Shown here one piece after another: positions 1 through 6,136 of a DNA stretch of 8,044 nucleotides; the stretch's first letter is position 1, and each line of letters starts with the position of its first letter. Where the stretch lies: NCBI GenBank assembly GCA_017646555.1, contig JAGCMG010000029.1:1-8044 (forward strand). The letters run 5' to 3'. Source of the stretch: Clostridia bacterium. Lineage in GTDB: Bacteria > Bacillota > Clostridia > Christensenellales > Borkfalkiaceae. The position numbers and the translations under genes are program-made. The notes beneath the pieces are model-generated. The model did not search any database, had not been told where the DNA came from, and was given only the letters and a program-made list of their open reading frames with translations.

Positions 1-1776
1 ATAATAGCGCATATCGACCACGGTAAATCGACGCTTGCTGATAGACTTATTGAAATGACTGGGCAAGTAAGTAAGCGCGACATGGAAGACCAACTTTTAG
101 ATAATATGGATTTAGAGCGCGAAAGGGGTATAACGATAAAATTAACCCCCGTTCGTATGTTTTATACTGCGAAAGACGGTAAAGAATACGTTTTAAACCT
201 TATAGATACACCTGGTCACGTGGACTTTACTTATGAAGTTTCACGTTCTCTTGCCGCGTGCGAGGGCGCAATTTTAGTCGTTGACGCATCACAAGGTGTT
301 GAAGCGCAAACCCTTGCTAACGTTTATTTGGCTATTGAAAACGATTTAGAAGTTCTTCCCGTTATAAATAAAATTGACCTACCGTCTGCCCGTGCCGACG
401 AAGTTAAAAAAGAAATAGAGGACGTAATCGGTCTTGATACCGAAGACGCGCCTTTAATTTCGGCAAAAACGGGACTTAACATTGAAGACGTTTTAGAGGC
501 AATAGTAACTAAAATGCCAGCACCTAAAGGCGACGATAGCGCACCACTTAAAGCGCTTATTTTCGATAGTTATTACGATAATTTTAAAGGCGTTATTTGT
601 TTTGTTAGGATTATGGACGGAACTGTCAAGGCAGGCACTAAAATTGGCACTTTTATGTCAAGCAAGCAGTTTGACGTTGTGGAAGTTGGAACTTTCAGCC
701 CAAAACCTACCCCGAAAGCCGAACTTAAAGCAGGGGAAGTAGGTTATATTGCGGCAAGTATTAAAGATATTCAAGATACGCACGTAGGTGATACGATTTT
801 TGACGTAAATAATCCAGCAAAAGAGCCACTTCCTGGTTATAAAGAAGCGTTGCCCGTAGTATTTAGTGGTATTTATCCACTTGACGGGTCAAAGTTTAAC
901 GACTTAAAAGAAGCACTTTTAAAACTTAAATTAAACGACGCAGCGTTAGAGTTTGAGCCTGATAATTCACAAGCGTTAGGATTTGGTTTTAGATGTGGAT
1001 TTTTAGGGCTTTTGCATATGGAAATTATACAAGAGCGTATCGAAAGAGAATTTAATTTAGATATAGTAACGACGGCACCGTCAGTTTCGTATAAAGTGTA
1101 TAAAACTGACGGAACAATGTTAACGGTAAATAACCCAACTCACTTACCACCCGTATCTGAAATCGAAAAGATGGAAGAACCGGTTATTAACGCAACCATT
1201 TTTACTCCACCTGAATTTGTTGGACCTATTATGGAACTTTGTCAAAATAAACGTGGTATATATACCGATATGTCGTATTTGGACAAGACGAGAGTGCAGT
1301 TGAAATACATTTTACCACTTAACGAAATAGTATACGACTTTTTCGATACCTTAAAGTCAAGAACGAAAGGGTACGCGTCGTTCGATTATGAAATTTCGGG
1401 CTATCAAGAAAGTAAACTAGTTAAACTTGATATGTTGTTAAACGGTGAGCCGTGCGACGCATTAAGTTCGATAGTTCACCAAGATAAAGCGTATGAACGC
1501 GGTAGACAAATGGTTGAAAAACTTAAAGAAGTTATTCCAAGACAAATGTTTGAAGTGCCGGTACAAGCGTGTATCGGTGGCAAAATAATCGCGCGTGAAA
1601 CGGTTAAAGCGTATAGAAAAGACGTTTTAGCAAAGTGTTACGGTGGTGACGTAACAAGAAAGAAAAAATTACTCGAAAAACAAAAAGAAGGTAAGAAAAA
1701 GATGCGTAGAATCGGCTCGGTTGAAATCCCAAGCGAGGCGTTTATTAGCATCTTAAAAACCGATAACGGTGATTGA
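1..1776 (+). CDS. lepA: Elongation factor 4 / LepA (translational GTPase), 5' end truncated by window
   Basis: Ribosome-associated GTPase (EF-4) thought to act on stalled or mis-translocated ribosomes, mainly in the cytosol with some membrane association. The frame is open from base 1, giving 591 residues; bacterial LepA is about 600, so only about 10 N-terminal residues are missing, and the ATG at 55 is internal. Visible GTPase motifs, numbered from window residue 1: G1 AHIDHGKST (3-11), G2 ERERGITIK (39-47), G3 DTPGH (69-73), G4 NKID (123-126), G5 SAK (154-156). The LepA-specific C-terminal domain is present: GGDVTRKKKLLEKQKEGKKK, followed by an IPSEAF-type ending. That domain separates it from EF-G and BipA. 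Its stop TGA (1774-1776) overlaps the next ATG by one base, so it is co-transcribed and probably translationally coupled with the downstream gene. In Bacillus lepA is directly followed by hemW; here one gene intervenes. Identification is secure. Confidence 0.98.
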   Translation: MIAHIDHGKSTLADRLIEMTGQVSKRDMEDQLLDNMDLERERGITIKLTPVRMFYTAKDGKEYVLNLIDTPGHVDFTYEVSRSLAACEGAILVVDASQGVEAQTLANVYLAIENDLEVLPVINKIDLPSARADEVKKEIEDVIGLDTEDAPLISAKTGLNIEDVLEAIVTKMPAPKGDDSAPLKALIFDSYYDNFKGVICFVRIMDGTVKAGTKIGTFMSSKQFDVVEVGTFSPKPTPKAELKAGEVGYIAASIKDIQDTHVGDTIFDVNNPAKEPLPGYKEALPVVFSGIYPLDGSKFNDLKEALLKLKLNDAALEFEPDNSQALGFGFRCGFLGLLHMEIIQERIEREFNLDIVTTAPSVSYKVYKTDGTMLTVNNPTHLPPVSEIEKMEEPVINATIFTPPEFVGPIMELCQNKRGIYTDMSYLDKTRVQLKYILPLNEIVYDFFDTLKSRTKGYASFDYEISGYQESKLVKLDMLLNGEPCDALSSIVHQDKAYERGRQMVEKLKEVIPRQMFEVPVQACIGGKIIARETVKAYRKDVLAKCYGGDVTRKKKLLEKQKEGKKKMRRIGSVEIPSEAFISILKTDNGD

Positions 1777-2606
1777 TGAAAAATGTTGAAACGGTAGCAG
1801 TTGACGCTATACGGTGTGGTGAAAATGCGCCAAAACCTAAAAAAGAAAGAATAATAGGGTTAGATATATTGCGTGGATTATTAATGTTCGTAGTGTTTTA
1901 CGACCACTTTTTATTCGATGCTGGCTTTATTTTTAATGGCGCGTTTACTACTGCGTTTGGCAAGTGGTTATCTAAAATAGCAATTTTGTACGTAGGGACT
2001 ACTTTTAGAACTGTTTTTAATACCATAGTTCATATTTTATTCTTTTCATTATCAGGGATTGTTACTTCCTTTTCAAAAAGTAAAATCAAGCGCCCGCTTA
2101 AGTATTTAGCGGTGTGTTTAACGATATTTTTAGCAACTTTACTTATAACTAAAATTACGGGTGTTAATTGTTTAATAACTTTCGGCGTAATGTATTGTTA
2201 TACGATTTGCGCGTTTATTGCCGTGCTTTTAGATAAGTTAAAAGTGAATAAGTGGGCTGTTTTGGGAATAGGTTTAGCGTTTACTTTAATAGGTGCATTA
2301 TACCAACTTGAAGTAATAACTTTTTTAGCAAAACCTTTATATTTTATTTTTCCATACTATTCGCCAGTCTTTTTAACGGCTGACTATTTTCCGATTTTTC
2401 CGTACGCTGGTTACTTTTTAATCGGTATGTTTTTAGGCAAAATTTTGTATAAAGAAAGAAAACCACTTATTAAGTTTCCTAACGCTATCAAAAAAGCAAC
2501 GGGGTGGATTGCATATATTGGCAGAACTTCGCTTTGGTGGTATTTATTAAGTCAAGTTTTCTTTTACGCGTTCTATTATATAGTGACGATTTTAGGAGTA
2601 ATGTAA
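1776..2606 (+). CDS. DUF1624 / HGSNAT-catalytic-like integral membrane protein (putative acyltransferase)
   Basis: Predicted polytopic membrane protein of 276 residues, resembling the DUF1624 (heparan-alpha-glucosaminide N-acetyltransferase catalytic-like) group of the membrane acyltransferase superfamily. What is seen: a hydrophilic N-terminus of about 25 residues, then the family signature R-x-x-GLDILRG (25-34), followed by YDHFLFD (42-48) with a candidate catalytic or conserved Asp-His pair. About seven to eight hydrophobic helices follow. A DYFPIFPYAGYFLIGMFLG segment (203-221) and a GRTSLWWYLLSQ segment (249-260) match the usual DUF1624 C-terminal pattern (G-x-x-SL-x-x-YL-x-x-Q). The ATG at 1776 overlaps the lepA stop. 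A TTG three bases upstream is in frame but less likely. No good Shine-Dalgarno is visible, so translation probably depends on coupling to lepA. The stop overlaps the hemW ATG. The acyl donor and substrate cannot be told from sequence; the family assignment is by recalled motifs. Confidence 0.8.
   Translation: MKNVETVAVDAIRCGENAPKPKKERIIGLDILRGLLMFVVFYDHFLFDAGFIFNGAFTTAFGKWLSKIAILYVGTTFRTVFNTIVHILFFSLSGIVTSFSKSKIKRPLKYLAVCLTIFLATLLITKITGVNCLITFGVMYCYTICAFIAVLLDKLKVNKWAVLGIGLAFTLIGALYQLEVITFLAKPLYFIFPYYSPVFLTADYFPIFPYAGYFLIGMFLGKILYKERKPLIKFPNAIKKATGWIAYIGRTSLWWYLLSQVFFYAFYYIVTILGVM
2594..2598 (+). promoter_or_regulatory. Ribosome binding site fixing the hemW start at 2606
   Basis: AGGAG lies seven bases before the ATG at 2606, inside the last codons of the upstream membrane protein gene. 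It supports 2606 as the hemW start over an in-frame ATG at 2504, which has no such site and would add 34 residues foreign to the family. Confidence 0.8.
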
Positions 2607-3718
2607 TGGCAGGAATTTATATTCACGTACCGTTTTGTAAACAAAAATGCACCTATTGTGATTTCGCGTCATACCCGAAAGAACTTTCTAAGCAAGAATC
2701 GTATTTTGCGTGTTTATATAGAGAGTTAAAGGGCAGGGCGCTAAGTTTAAAAGATAGAACTTTTGACACGGTTTATTTTGGTGGTGGGACGCCGTCAATC
2801 GTTTCGCCTGAACTAATAGTCGGTGCAATAAGACAAGTAAAGAATTGTTTTAACCTTAATCCTAACGCTGAAATAACCATAGAAATAAACCCCGGGACAG
2901 TTGATGAAGAAAAGATAAAAGCGTATAAAAAAGCAGGAATAAATAGGTTTAGCATAGGTTTACAATCGGCATACGACCATCACTTAAAAAATATCAATCG
3001 CGCGCATACGGCATTAGATTTTGTTAAGTGTATGAATATGATAAAAGGCGAAAACGTAAGCGTAGATATTTTAATCGGCTTAAAAGGGCAAACGCTTGAA
3101 GAAGTGTTAAAATCGCTTGAACTTGCGTTAACTTTGGGGGCAAATCATATATCGTGCTACGCGTTAACTCCAGAAGAAGGCACGCCGATTTATACCGACT
3201 ATTTAAACGGTGAACTTTTATCCGAAGACGAAGTAGCCGATATCTACGAAAAGGTCGTAAACTACTTAAAAGAAAACGGTTTAAATCGTTATGAAGTTTC
3301 AAACTTTGCAAAACCAGGTTTCGAAAGTAAACATAATATAACGTACTGGACGCGTGGCGAATATATCGGCGTCGGCGTTTCGGCGTCGTCGTTAATAGAA
3401 AATAGAAGATTTACTAATACTTTTTCAATTAACGAATATATAAATACAATTATTGCGAATAAACTTCCCGAAATATCAAGTGAAACGCTTTCAAAAGAAG
3501 ACGAAATGTTTGAAACGGTAATGCTTGGGCTTCGTATGGAAAAGGGTTTTTCGCTAGAAAAATTCAAAGCAGATTTCGGCGTTGATTTTAATGAAGTTTA
3601 CGCATCAGTATTACAAAAAAATAAAGAATATTTACAAGAAAAAGACGGCTATTTATCGGTTAAGCCCGAATGTATGTATATTGAAAACGGCATAATCGTT
3701 GACTTTATGAAAGGCTAA
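2606..3718 (+). CDS. hemW: HemW, radical SAM haem chaperone-type protein (formerly 'oxygen-independent coproporphyrinogen III oxidase-like')
   Basis: Cytosolic radical SAM protein of 370 residues, typical HemW length. In studied bacteria HemW binds haem and helps insert it into respiratory proteins; it is not a true HemN oxidase. The protein opens MAGIYIHVPF, then has the [4Fe-4S] motif C11-x3-C15-x2-C18 followed by D-F. HemW has Phe at position 20, where HemN has a fourth Cys. The SAM-binding GGGTPS motif is at 59-64, EINPGT at 93-98, VSNFAKPG at 231-238, and the HemW hallmark HNxxYW at 243-248 followed by G-x-G. A HemN_C-like region (ETVMLGLR, 303-310) closes the protein. The start at 2606 is chosen from the AGGAG at 2594-2598 and the family N-terminus. 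The gene overlaps the preceding stop by one base (TAATG) and ends the operon at the terminator 3768-3802. In Bacillus hrcA follows hemW; here the sporulation cluster follows. Confidence 0.95.
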   Translation: MAGIYIHVPFCKQKCTYCDFASYPKELSKQESYFACLYRELKGRALSLKDRTFDTVYFGGGTPSIVSPELIVGAIRQVKNCFNLNPNAEITIEINPGTVDEEKIKAYKKAGINRFSIGLQSAYDHHLKNINRAHTALDFVKCMNMIKGENVSVDILIGLKGQTLEEVLKSLELALTLGANHISCYALTPEEGTPIYTDYLNGELLSEDEVADIYEKVVNYLKENGLNRYEVSNFAKPGFESKHNITYWTRGEYIGVGVSASSLIENRRFTNTFSINEYINTIIANKLPEISSETLSKEDEMFETVMLGLRMEKGFSLEKFKADFGVDFNEVYASVLQKNKEYLQEKDGYLSVKPECMYIENGIIVDFMKG

Positions 3719-3719
3719 C

Positions 3720-3726
3720 TTCGACA
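3720..3726 (-). promoter_or_regulatory. Spo0A box (0A box) upstream of spoIIGA
   Basis: TTCGACA on the plus strand is an exact reverse complement of the 0A box consensus TGTCGAA, and it is preceded by Ts on the minus strand as in many 0A sites. It starts two bases after the hemW stop and 65 bases before the spoIIGA ATG. In Bacillus subtilis spoIIG transcription is activated by Spo0A~P at such boxes, so the position fits a conserved role. No second strong box was seen. One exact heptamer can occur by chance, but its placement in the only relevant intergenic region makes function likely. Confidence 0.65.
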
Positions 3727-3754
3727 AAAACAAAACAATAAATGCAAATTTTCT

Positions 3755-3784
3755 TTTAATTTTTACAGCCCATATTGCTATCAT
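3755..3784 (+). promoter_or_regulatory. Candidate spoIIGA promoter region (sigma-A type, weak -35)
   Basis: Two -10-like hexamers are visible. TATCAT at 3779-3784 (five of six to TATAAT) would put the transcription start at about 3791, the A of the spoIIGA ATG. TTTAAT at 3755-3760 (five of six) would start near 3767, with the 0A box close to -44. Neither has a good -35 at 16-18 bases, as might be expected of an activator-dependent Spo0A promoter. A TCGACA (-35-like) overlaps the 0A box at 3721-3726 but lacks a good -10 at 17 or 22 bases. Which element is used cannot be settled by eye. Confidence 0.35.
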
Positions 3785-3802
3785 TGCAATATGGGCGTTT
3801 TT
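3768..3802 (+). terminator. Rho-independent terminator of the lepA-hemW operon
   Basis: Perfect 11-bp inverted repeat (GCCCATATTGC at 3768-3778, GCAATATGGGC at 3786-3796) around a seven-base loop TATCATT, followed by G and five Ts (3798-3802). It lies 49 bases after the hemW stop. The right arm and T-run contain the ATG and first codons of spoIIGA, so the element is shared between the two units. The palindrome could also serve as an operator. Confidence 0.8.
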
Positions 3803-4546
3803 ATTGAAAATTTTTTTATAATTAAAATTATAGAATTCTATTTTTTATATAATTTAACCACTGTGATTTTTAATAGTGAAAGGCGAAAAGATGAAACCTT
3901 ATTGTTATCAATCATTTATGCTTTTTGCGTTTCGTTATTATCTTTTATTATAAAAAAAGTCGTTTTAATAGAGTATATTTTATCGACTTGTTGCATATTA
4001 TTTTTAGTAAAAATAAACATAAATAAACAAGCCTTAAATATCGTTTTTATATATTTTATATTAAAAACTATTTTGATTTTATTAATAAAATTTTTTGTTA
4101 ATTTATTAAATTTAAAGACTGAGATAGAGTTTTTTCTTTTGTATCTATTAGTAATATTTTCACTAAATTTTTCAATACAAGTTATACTTATAAACGGTAA
4201 AAAATCAATTGTAAAAAAGAGGTTTGTTTACAAAACACGCTTAATTATCGGTGAAAATAGTTATGATTGTTTAGGTTTTTTAGATACGGGTAACCAGGTT
4301 TACGACGGAGTTTTTCCCGTTGTTTTATGCGGTAAAAAATTGTCACAAAAAATAAAAAATGGTACGATTTTGGTTGATACGTATGTGTTAAAATTGACCA
4401 CAGCAATAGGTGTTGGACAAGTAAAATTGATAAAAAACGCTAAAATTTTAGTAGAAAATTTAACTAATAATTATAAAATCGTATCGGTAGGGCTACTTGA
4501 TAAATCTCTAAAAAGCGATTTACTATTGCACCCCGACTTATTATAA
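3791..4546 (+). CDS. spoIIGA: SpoIIGA, sporulation sigma-E factor-processing aspartic peptidase
   Basis: Membrane protease that removes the pro-sequence of sigma-E at the sporulation septum. The protein has 251 residues; Bacillus SpoIIGA has about 309, so this one is short. Five hydrophobic segments (about 6-27, 36-55, 57-75, 81-105, 113-135) are followed by a cytoplasmic domain. This holds the catalytic signature FLDTGNQVYD (163-172), with D165 the expected active-site Asp (DSGN in Bacillus), then GVGQ (207-210), and it ends with LLHPDLL, matching the family IIHP motif. The ATG at 3791 is chosen because the N-terminus MGVFIE aligns without gaps with the family start (MKIYLD in B. subtilis). 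No other ATG, GTG or TTG is in frame between it and the hemW stop. There is no Shine-Dalgarno, and the ATG lies in the hemW terminator arm. The gene is visibly more AT-rich than its neighbours. sigE follows after nine bases, so the pair is co-transcribed. Confidence 0.9.
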   Translation: MGVFIENFFIIKIIEFYFLYNLTTVIFNSERRKDETLLLSIIYAFCVSLLSFIIKKVVLIEYILSTCCILFLVKININKQALNIVFIYFILKTILILLIKFFVNLLNLKTEIEFFLLYLLVIFSLNFSIQVILINGKKSIVKKRFVYKTRLIIGENSYDCLGFLDTGNQVYDGVFPVVLCGKKLSQKIKNGTILVDTYVLKLTTAIGVGQVKLIKNAKILVENLTNNYKIVSVGLLDKSLKSDLLLHPDLL

Positions 4547-4555
4547 GGAGAAAAA

Positions 4556-5266
4556 ATGTTTACTGCAGTTTTTGAAAAAATTAAAAATTTTGTTCTAAAA
4601 ATTTATTCAAACGACAATACTTTAGATTACGTTGGCGATAGTGGTGCTTTGCCAGAGCCGTATTCAGCAGAAGAAGAGCAAGTTTTATTAAAGCGTTTAT
4701 CTGATGGTGATGAAAGCGTTCGCGACGGACTTGTCGAACACAATTTAAGATTAGTCGTTTATATAGCGCGTAAGTTTGAAAACACGGGCGTAGAACTTGA
4801 CGATTTAATTTCTATCGGCGCGATAGGTTTAATAAAAGCCGTTCGTTCTTTTAAGATAGATAAAAACATAAAACTTGCCACCTATGCGTCGCGCTGTATA
4901 GAAAATGAAATATTAATGCATTTAAGGCGAACTTCAAAAATTAAAGCAGAAATATCTTTTGACGAGCCGTTATCAAGTGATAGTGAGGGCAATGACCTGT
5001 TGCTAAGTGACGTTATGGGAACGGATGAAGATGCCGTTTATAAAAAGATTGAAGAACAACACGAACGCGCTATGCTAAAAAAAGTTGTAAGCGCGTTACC
5101 GTCCCGCGAAAAAAGTATTATTGAATTACGGTATGGTTTAACAGGTCAAGACGAACTTACGCAAAGAGAAGTTGCCGATATTATGGGAATATCGCAAAGT
5201 TATATTTCACGGCTTGAAAAAAAGATTTTAAGCAAACTAAAAAAAGATTTATCAAAACTTGTATAA
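4556..5266 (+). CDS. sigE: RNA polymerase sporulation sigma factor sigma-E (pro-sigma-E)
   Basis: Early mother-cell sigma factor, made as an inactive membrane-associated precursor and activated by SpoIIGA. The protein has 236 residues (239 in B. subtilis). An N-terminal pro-sequence of about 24 residues, rich in Phe, Ile, Leu and Lys, precedes YVGDSGALPEP (25-35), equivalent to YIGGSEALPPP in Bacillus. Sigma region 2 covers about 58-127, with NLRLVVYIARKFENTG and the highly conserved KLATYASRCIENEILM. SFDEPL is at 134-139 and LLLSDVMGTD at 148-157. The region 4 helix-turn-helix is TQREVADIMGISQSYISRLE (202-221). A strong AAGGAG (4545-4550) sits five bases before the ATG. The residue before the expected cleavage point is Asp24, where B. 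subtilis has Tyr27. The gene lies immediately after spoIIGA, its activating protease, and before sigG, the conserved order. Identification is secure. Confidence 0.97.
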   Translation: MFTAVFEKIKNFVLKIYSNDNTLDYVGDSGALPEPYSAEEEQVLLKRLSDGDESVRDGLVEHNLRLVVYIARKFENTGVELDDLISIGAIGLIKAVRSFKIDKNIKLATYASRCIENEILMHLRRTSKIKAEISFDEPLSSDSEGNDLLLSDVMGTDEDAVYKKIEEQHERAMLKKVVSALPSREKSIIELRYGLTGQDELTQREVADIMGISQSYISRLEKKILSKLKKDLSKLV

Positions 5267-5289
5267 AAATTAATGACTTGCTAATAATA
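5261..5289 (+). promoter_or_regulatory. Candidate sigma-G/sigma-F-type promoter for sigG
   Basis: GTATA (5261-5265) fits the forespore -35 pattern (GHATR). Seventeen bases later AATAATA (5283-5289) differs from the sigma-G -10 pattern CATNNTA only at the first base. A start about seven bases later would leave a short leader holding the GGAG of sigG. In B. subtilis sigG has its own forespore promoter in the sigE-sigG gap. The region is AT-rich, so a chance match is quite possible. Confidence 0.35.
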
Positions 5290-5319
5290 TTTTTTGCCGA
5301 TAAGTACATAGGAGTGTGT

Positions 5320-6090
5320 ATGAATAAAAAGGTAGAAATTTGTGGTGTTAACACAGCACTTTTACCAAAGTTATCGGCAAAAGAAACTGACGAAATTTTA
5401 CTAAAAATCAGTAAAGGCGATAAAATCGCGCGTGAAGAATTAGTAACGGCAAACATTAGGCTTGTTTTATCTATCGTAAAAAAGTTTTACGCTAAAAAAG
5501 CAAATCCCGACGACTTATTTCAAGTGGGGTGTTTAGGGCTAATTAAAGCAATCGATAATTTCGATATAAGCCTAAAAGTACGCTTTTCTACCTACGCCGT
5601 GCCAATGATTTTGGGCGAAATTAAACGATTTTTGCGTGACGGCAATTCGTTAAGAGTACCAAGAAGTATTCGCGATACTGCTTATCGTGCGCTAAAAACG
5701 CGTGAACTGATTGAAAGTGGTAGCGAAGAGGCAACGATTGATAAAATTGCCGAAAAAATGGGCGTTGCCGTGTCGGAAGTAAACTACGCGCTCGACGCGA
5801 TTTCCGATACCATTTCACTATACGAGCCTATTTACAATAGCGATGGGGACACTCTTTTACTGATGGACCAACTTTCCGACGGAAAGAGTCTTGAAGACGA
5901 ATCGCTTGAAAAAATCGACTTAAATAATGCGCTTTCAGCATTACCCGATAGAGAAAAGAATATAATCGTTTTAAGGTATTATAAAGGCAAAACGCAAACG
6001 GAAATATCAGAAGAAATAGGTATTTCGCAAGCGCAAGTTTCACGAATAGAAAAAAACGCGTTAGTATTAATGAAAAAATATTTAGCATAA
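5320..6090 (+). CDS. sigG: RNA polymerase sporulation sigma factor sigma-G
   Basis: Late forespore-specific sigma factor that drives genes for spore DNA protection and germination. The protein has 256 residues (260 in B. subtilis). It has the sigma-G N-terminal hallmark KVEICGVNT (4-12). Region 2 holds NIRLVLSIVKKF and DDLFQVGCLGLIKAIDNFD (64-82), then FSTYAVPMILGEIKRFLRD (89-107). A region 3 block (about 112-170) ends SLYEPIYN, and the region 4 helix-turn-helix is TQTEISEEIGISQAQVSRIE (225-244). The absence of a pro-sequence and the EICGV start separate it from sigma-E, and the same start argues against sigma-F. The ATG at 5320 is chosen for the GGAG at 5311-5314, five bases upstream, and for the family N-terminus; an in-frame TTG at 5278 would add 14 non-homologous residues. 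It lies 53 bases after sigE, a gap that may hold its own promoter. The gene ends at a bidirectional terminator. Confidence 0.97.
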   Translation: MNKKVEICGVNTALLPKLSAKETDEILLKISKGDKIAREELVTANIRLVLSIVKKFYAKKANPDDLFQVGCLGLIKAIDNFDISLKVRFSTYAVPMILGEIKRFLRDGNSLRVPRSIRDTAYRALKTRELIESGSEEATIDKIAEKMGVAVSEVNYALDAISDTISLYEPIYNSDGDTLLLMDQLSDGKSLEDESLEKIDLNNALSALPDREKNIIVLRYYKGKTQTEISEEIGISQAQVSRIEKNALVLMKKYLA

Positions 6091-6106
6091 AAATTTAGCA
6101 TAAAAA
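6081..6106 (+). repeat. Perfect 13-bp tandem duplication over the sigG stop codon
   Basis: TTTAGCATAAAAA occurs twice head to tail (6081-6093 and 6094-6106). The first copy encodes the last residues of sigma-G and its stop; the second is untranslated and supplies the A-run in front of the terminator stem. It looks like a replication-slippage duplication. No function is evident. Confidence 0.85.
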
Positions 6107-6136
6107 AGTCCACCGTTTTGGTGGACTTAATTTTTT
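6106..6136. terminator. Bidirectional rho-independent terminator between sigG and the glycoside hydrolase gene
   Basis: Nine-base perfect stem AAGTCCACC (6106-6114) and GGTGGACTT (6120-6128) around a five-base loop GTTTT. A T-run follows on the plus side (6131-6136), and an A-run precedes it (6102-6107), which is a T-run on the minus strand. It therefore suits both convergent genes: it lies 15 bases after the sigG stop and overlaps the end of the minus-strand gene. Confidence 0.85.

Noticed and set aside
2504..2605. In-frame upstream ATG that would lengthen HemW by 34 residues
   Set aside because: It lies deep inside the preceding membrane protein gene, lacks a ribosome site, and adds sequence foreign to HemW; AGGAG plus the family N-terminus favour 2606.
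2773..3567. Open frames antisense to hemW (2773-2955, 3024-3311, 3289-3567)
   Set aside because: They mirror a well-conserved gene, have no recognisable domains or ribosome sites, and carry the Leu/Ser-rich bias typical of reverse-strand shadows.
4732..4738. Second TGTCGAA heptamer, inside sigE
   Set aside because: It encodes conserved sigma-E residues (Leu-Val-Glu) well within the coding region, with no promoter nearby; most likely a chance match.
5278..5319. TTG start extending sigma-G by 14 residues
   Set aside because: No ribosome site before it, and the extension overlaps the likely promoter; the ATG at 5320 with GGAG matches the family start.
5181..6088. Open frames antisense to sigE and sigG (5181-5456, 5621-5818, 5828-6088)
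   Set aside because: No homology signal or ribosome site; they are shadows of the conserved sigma genes.
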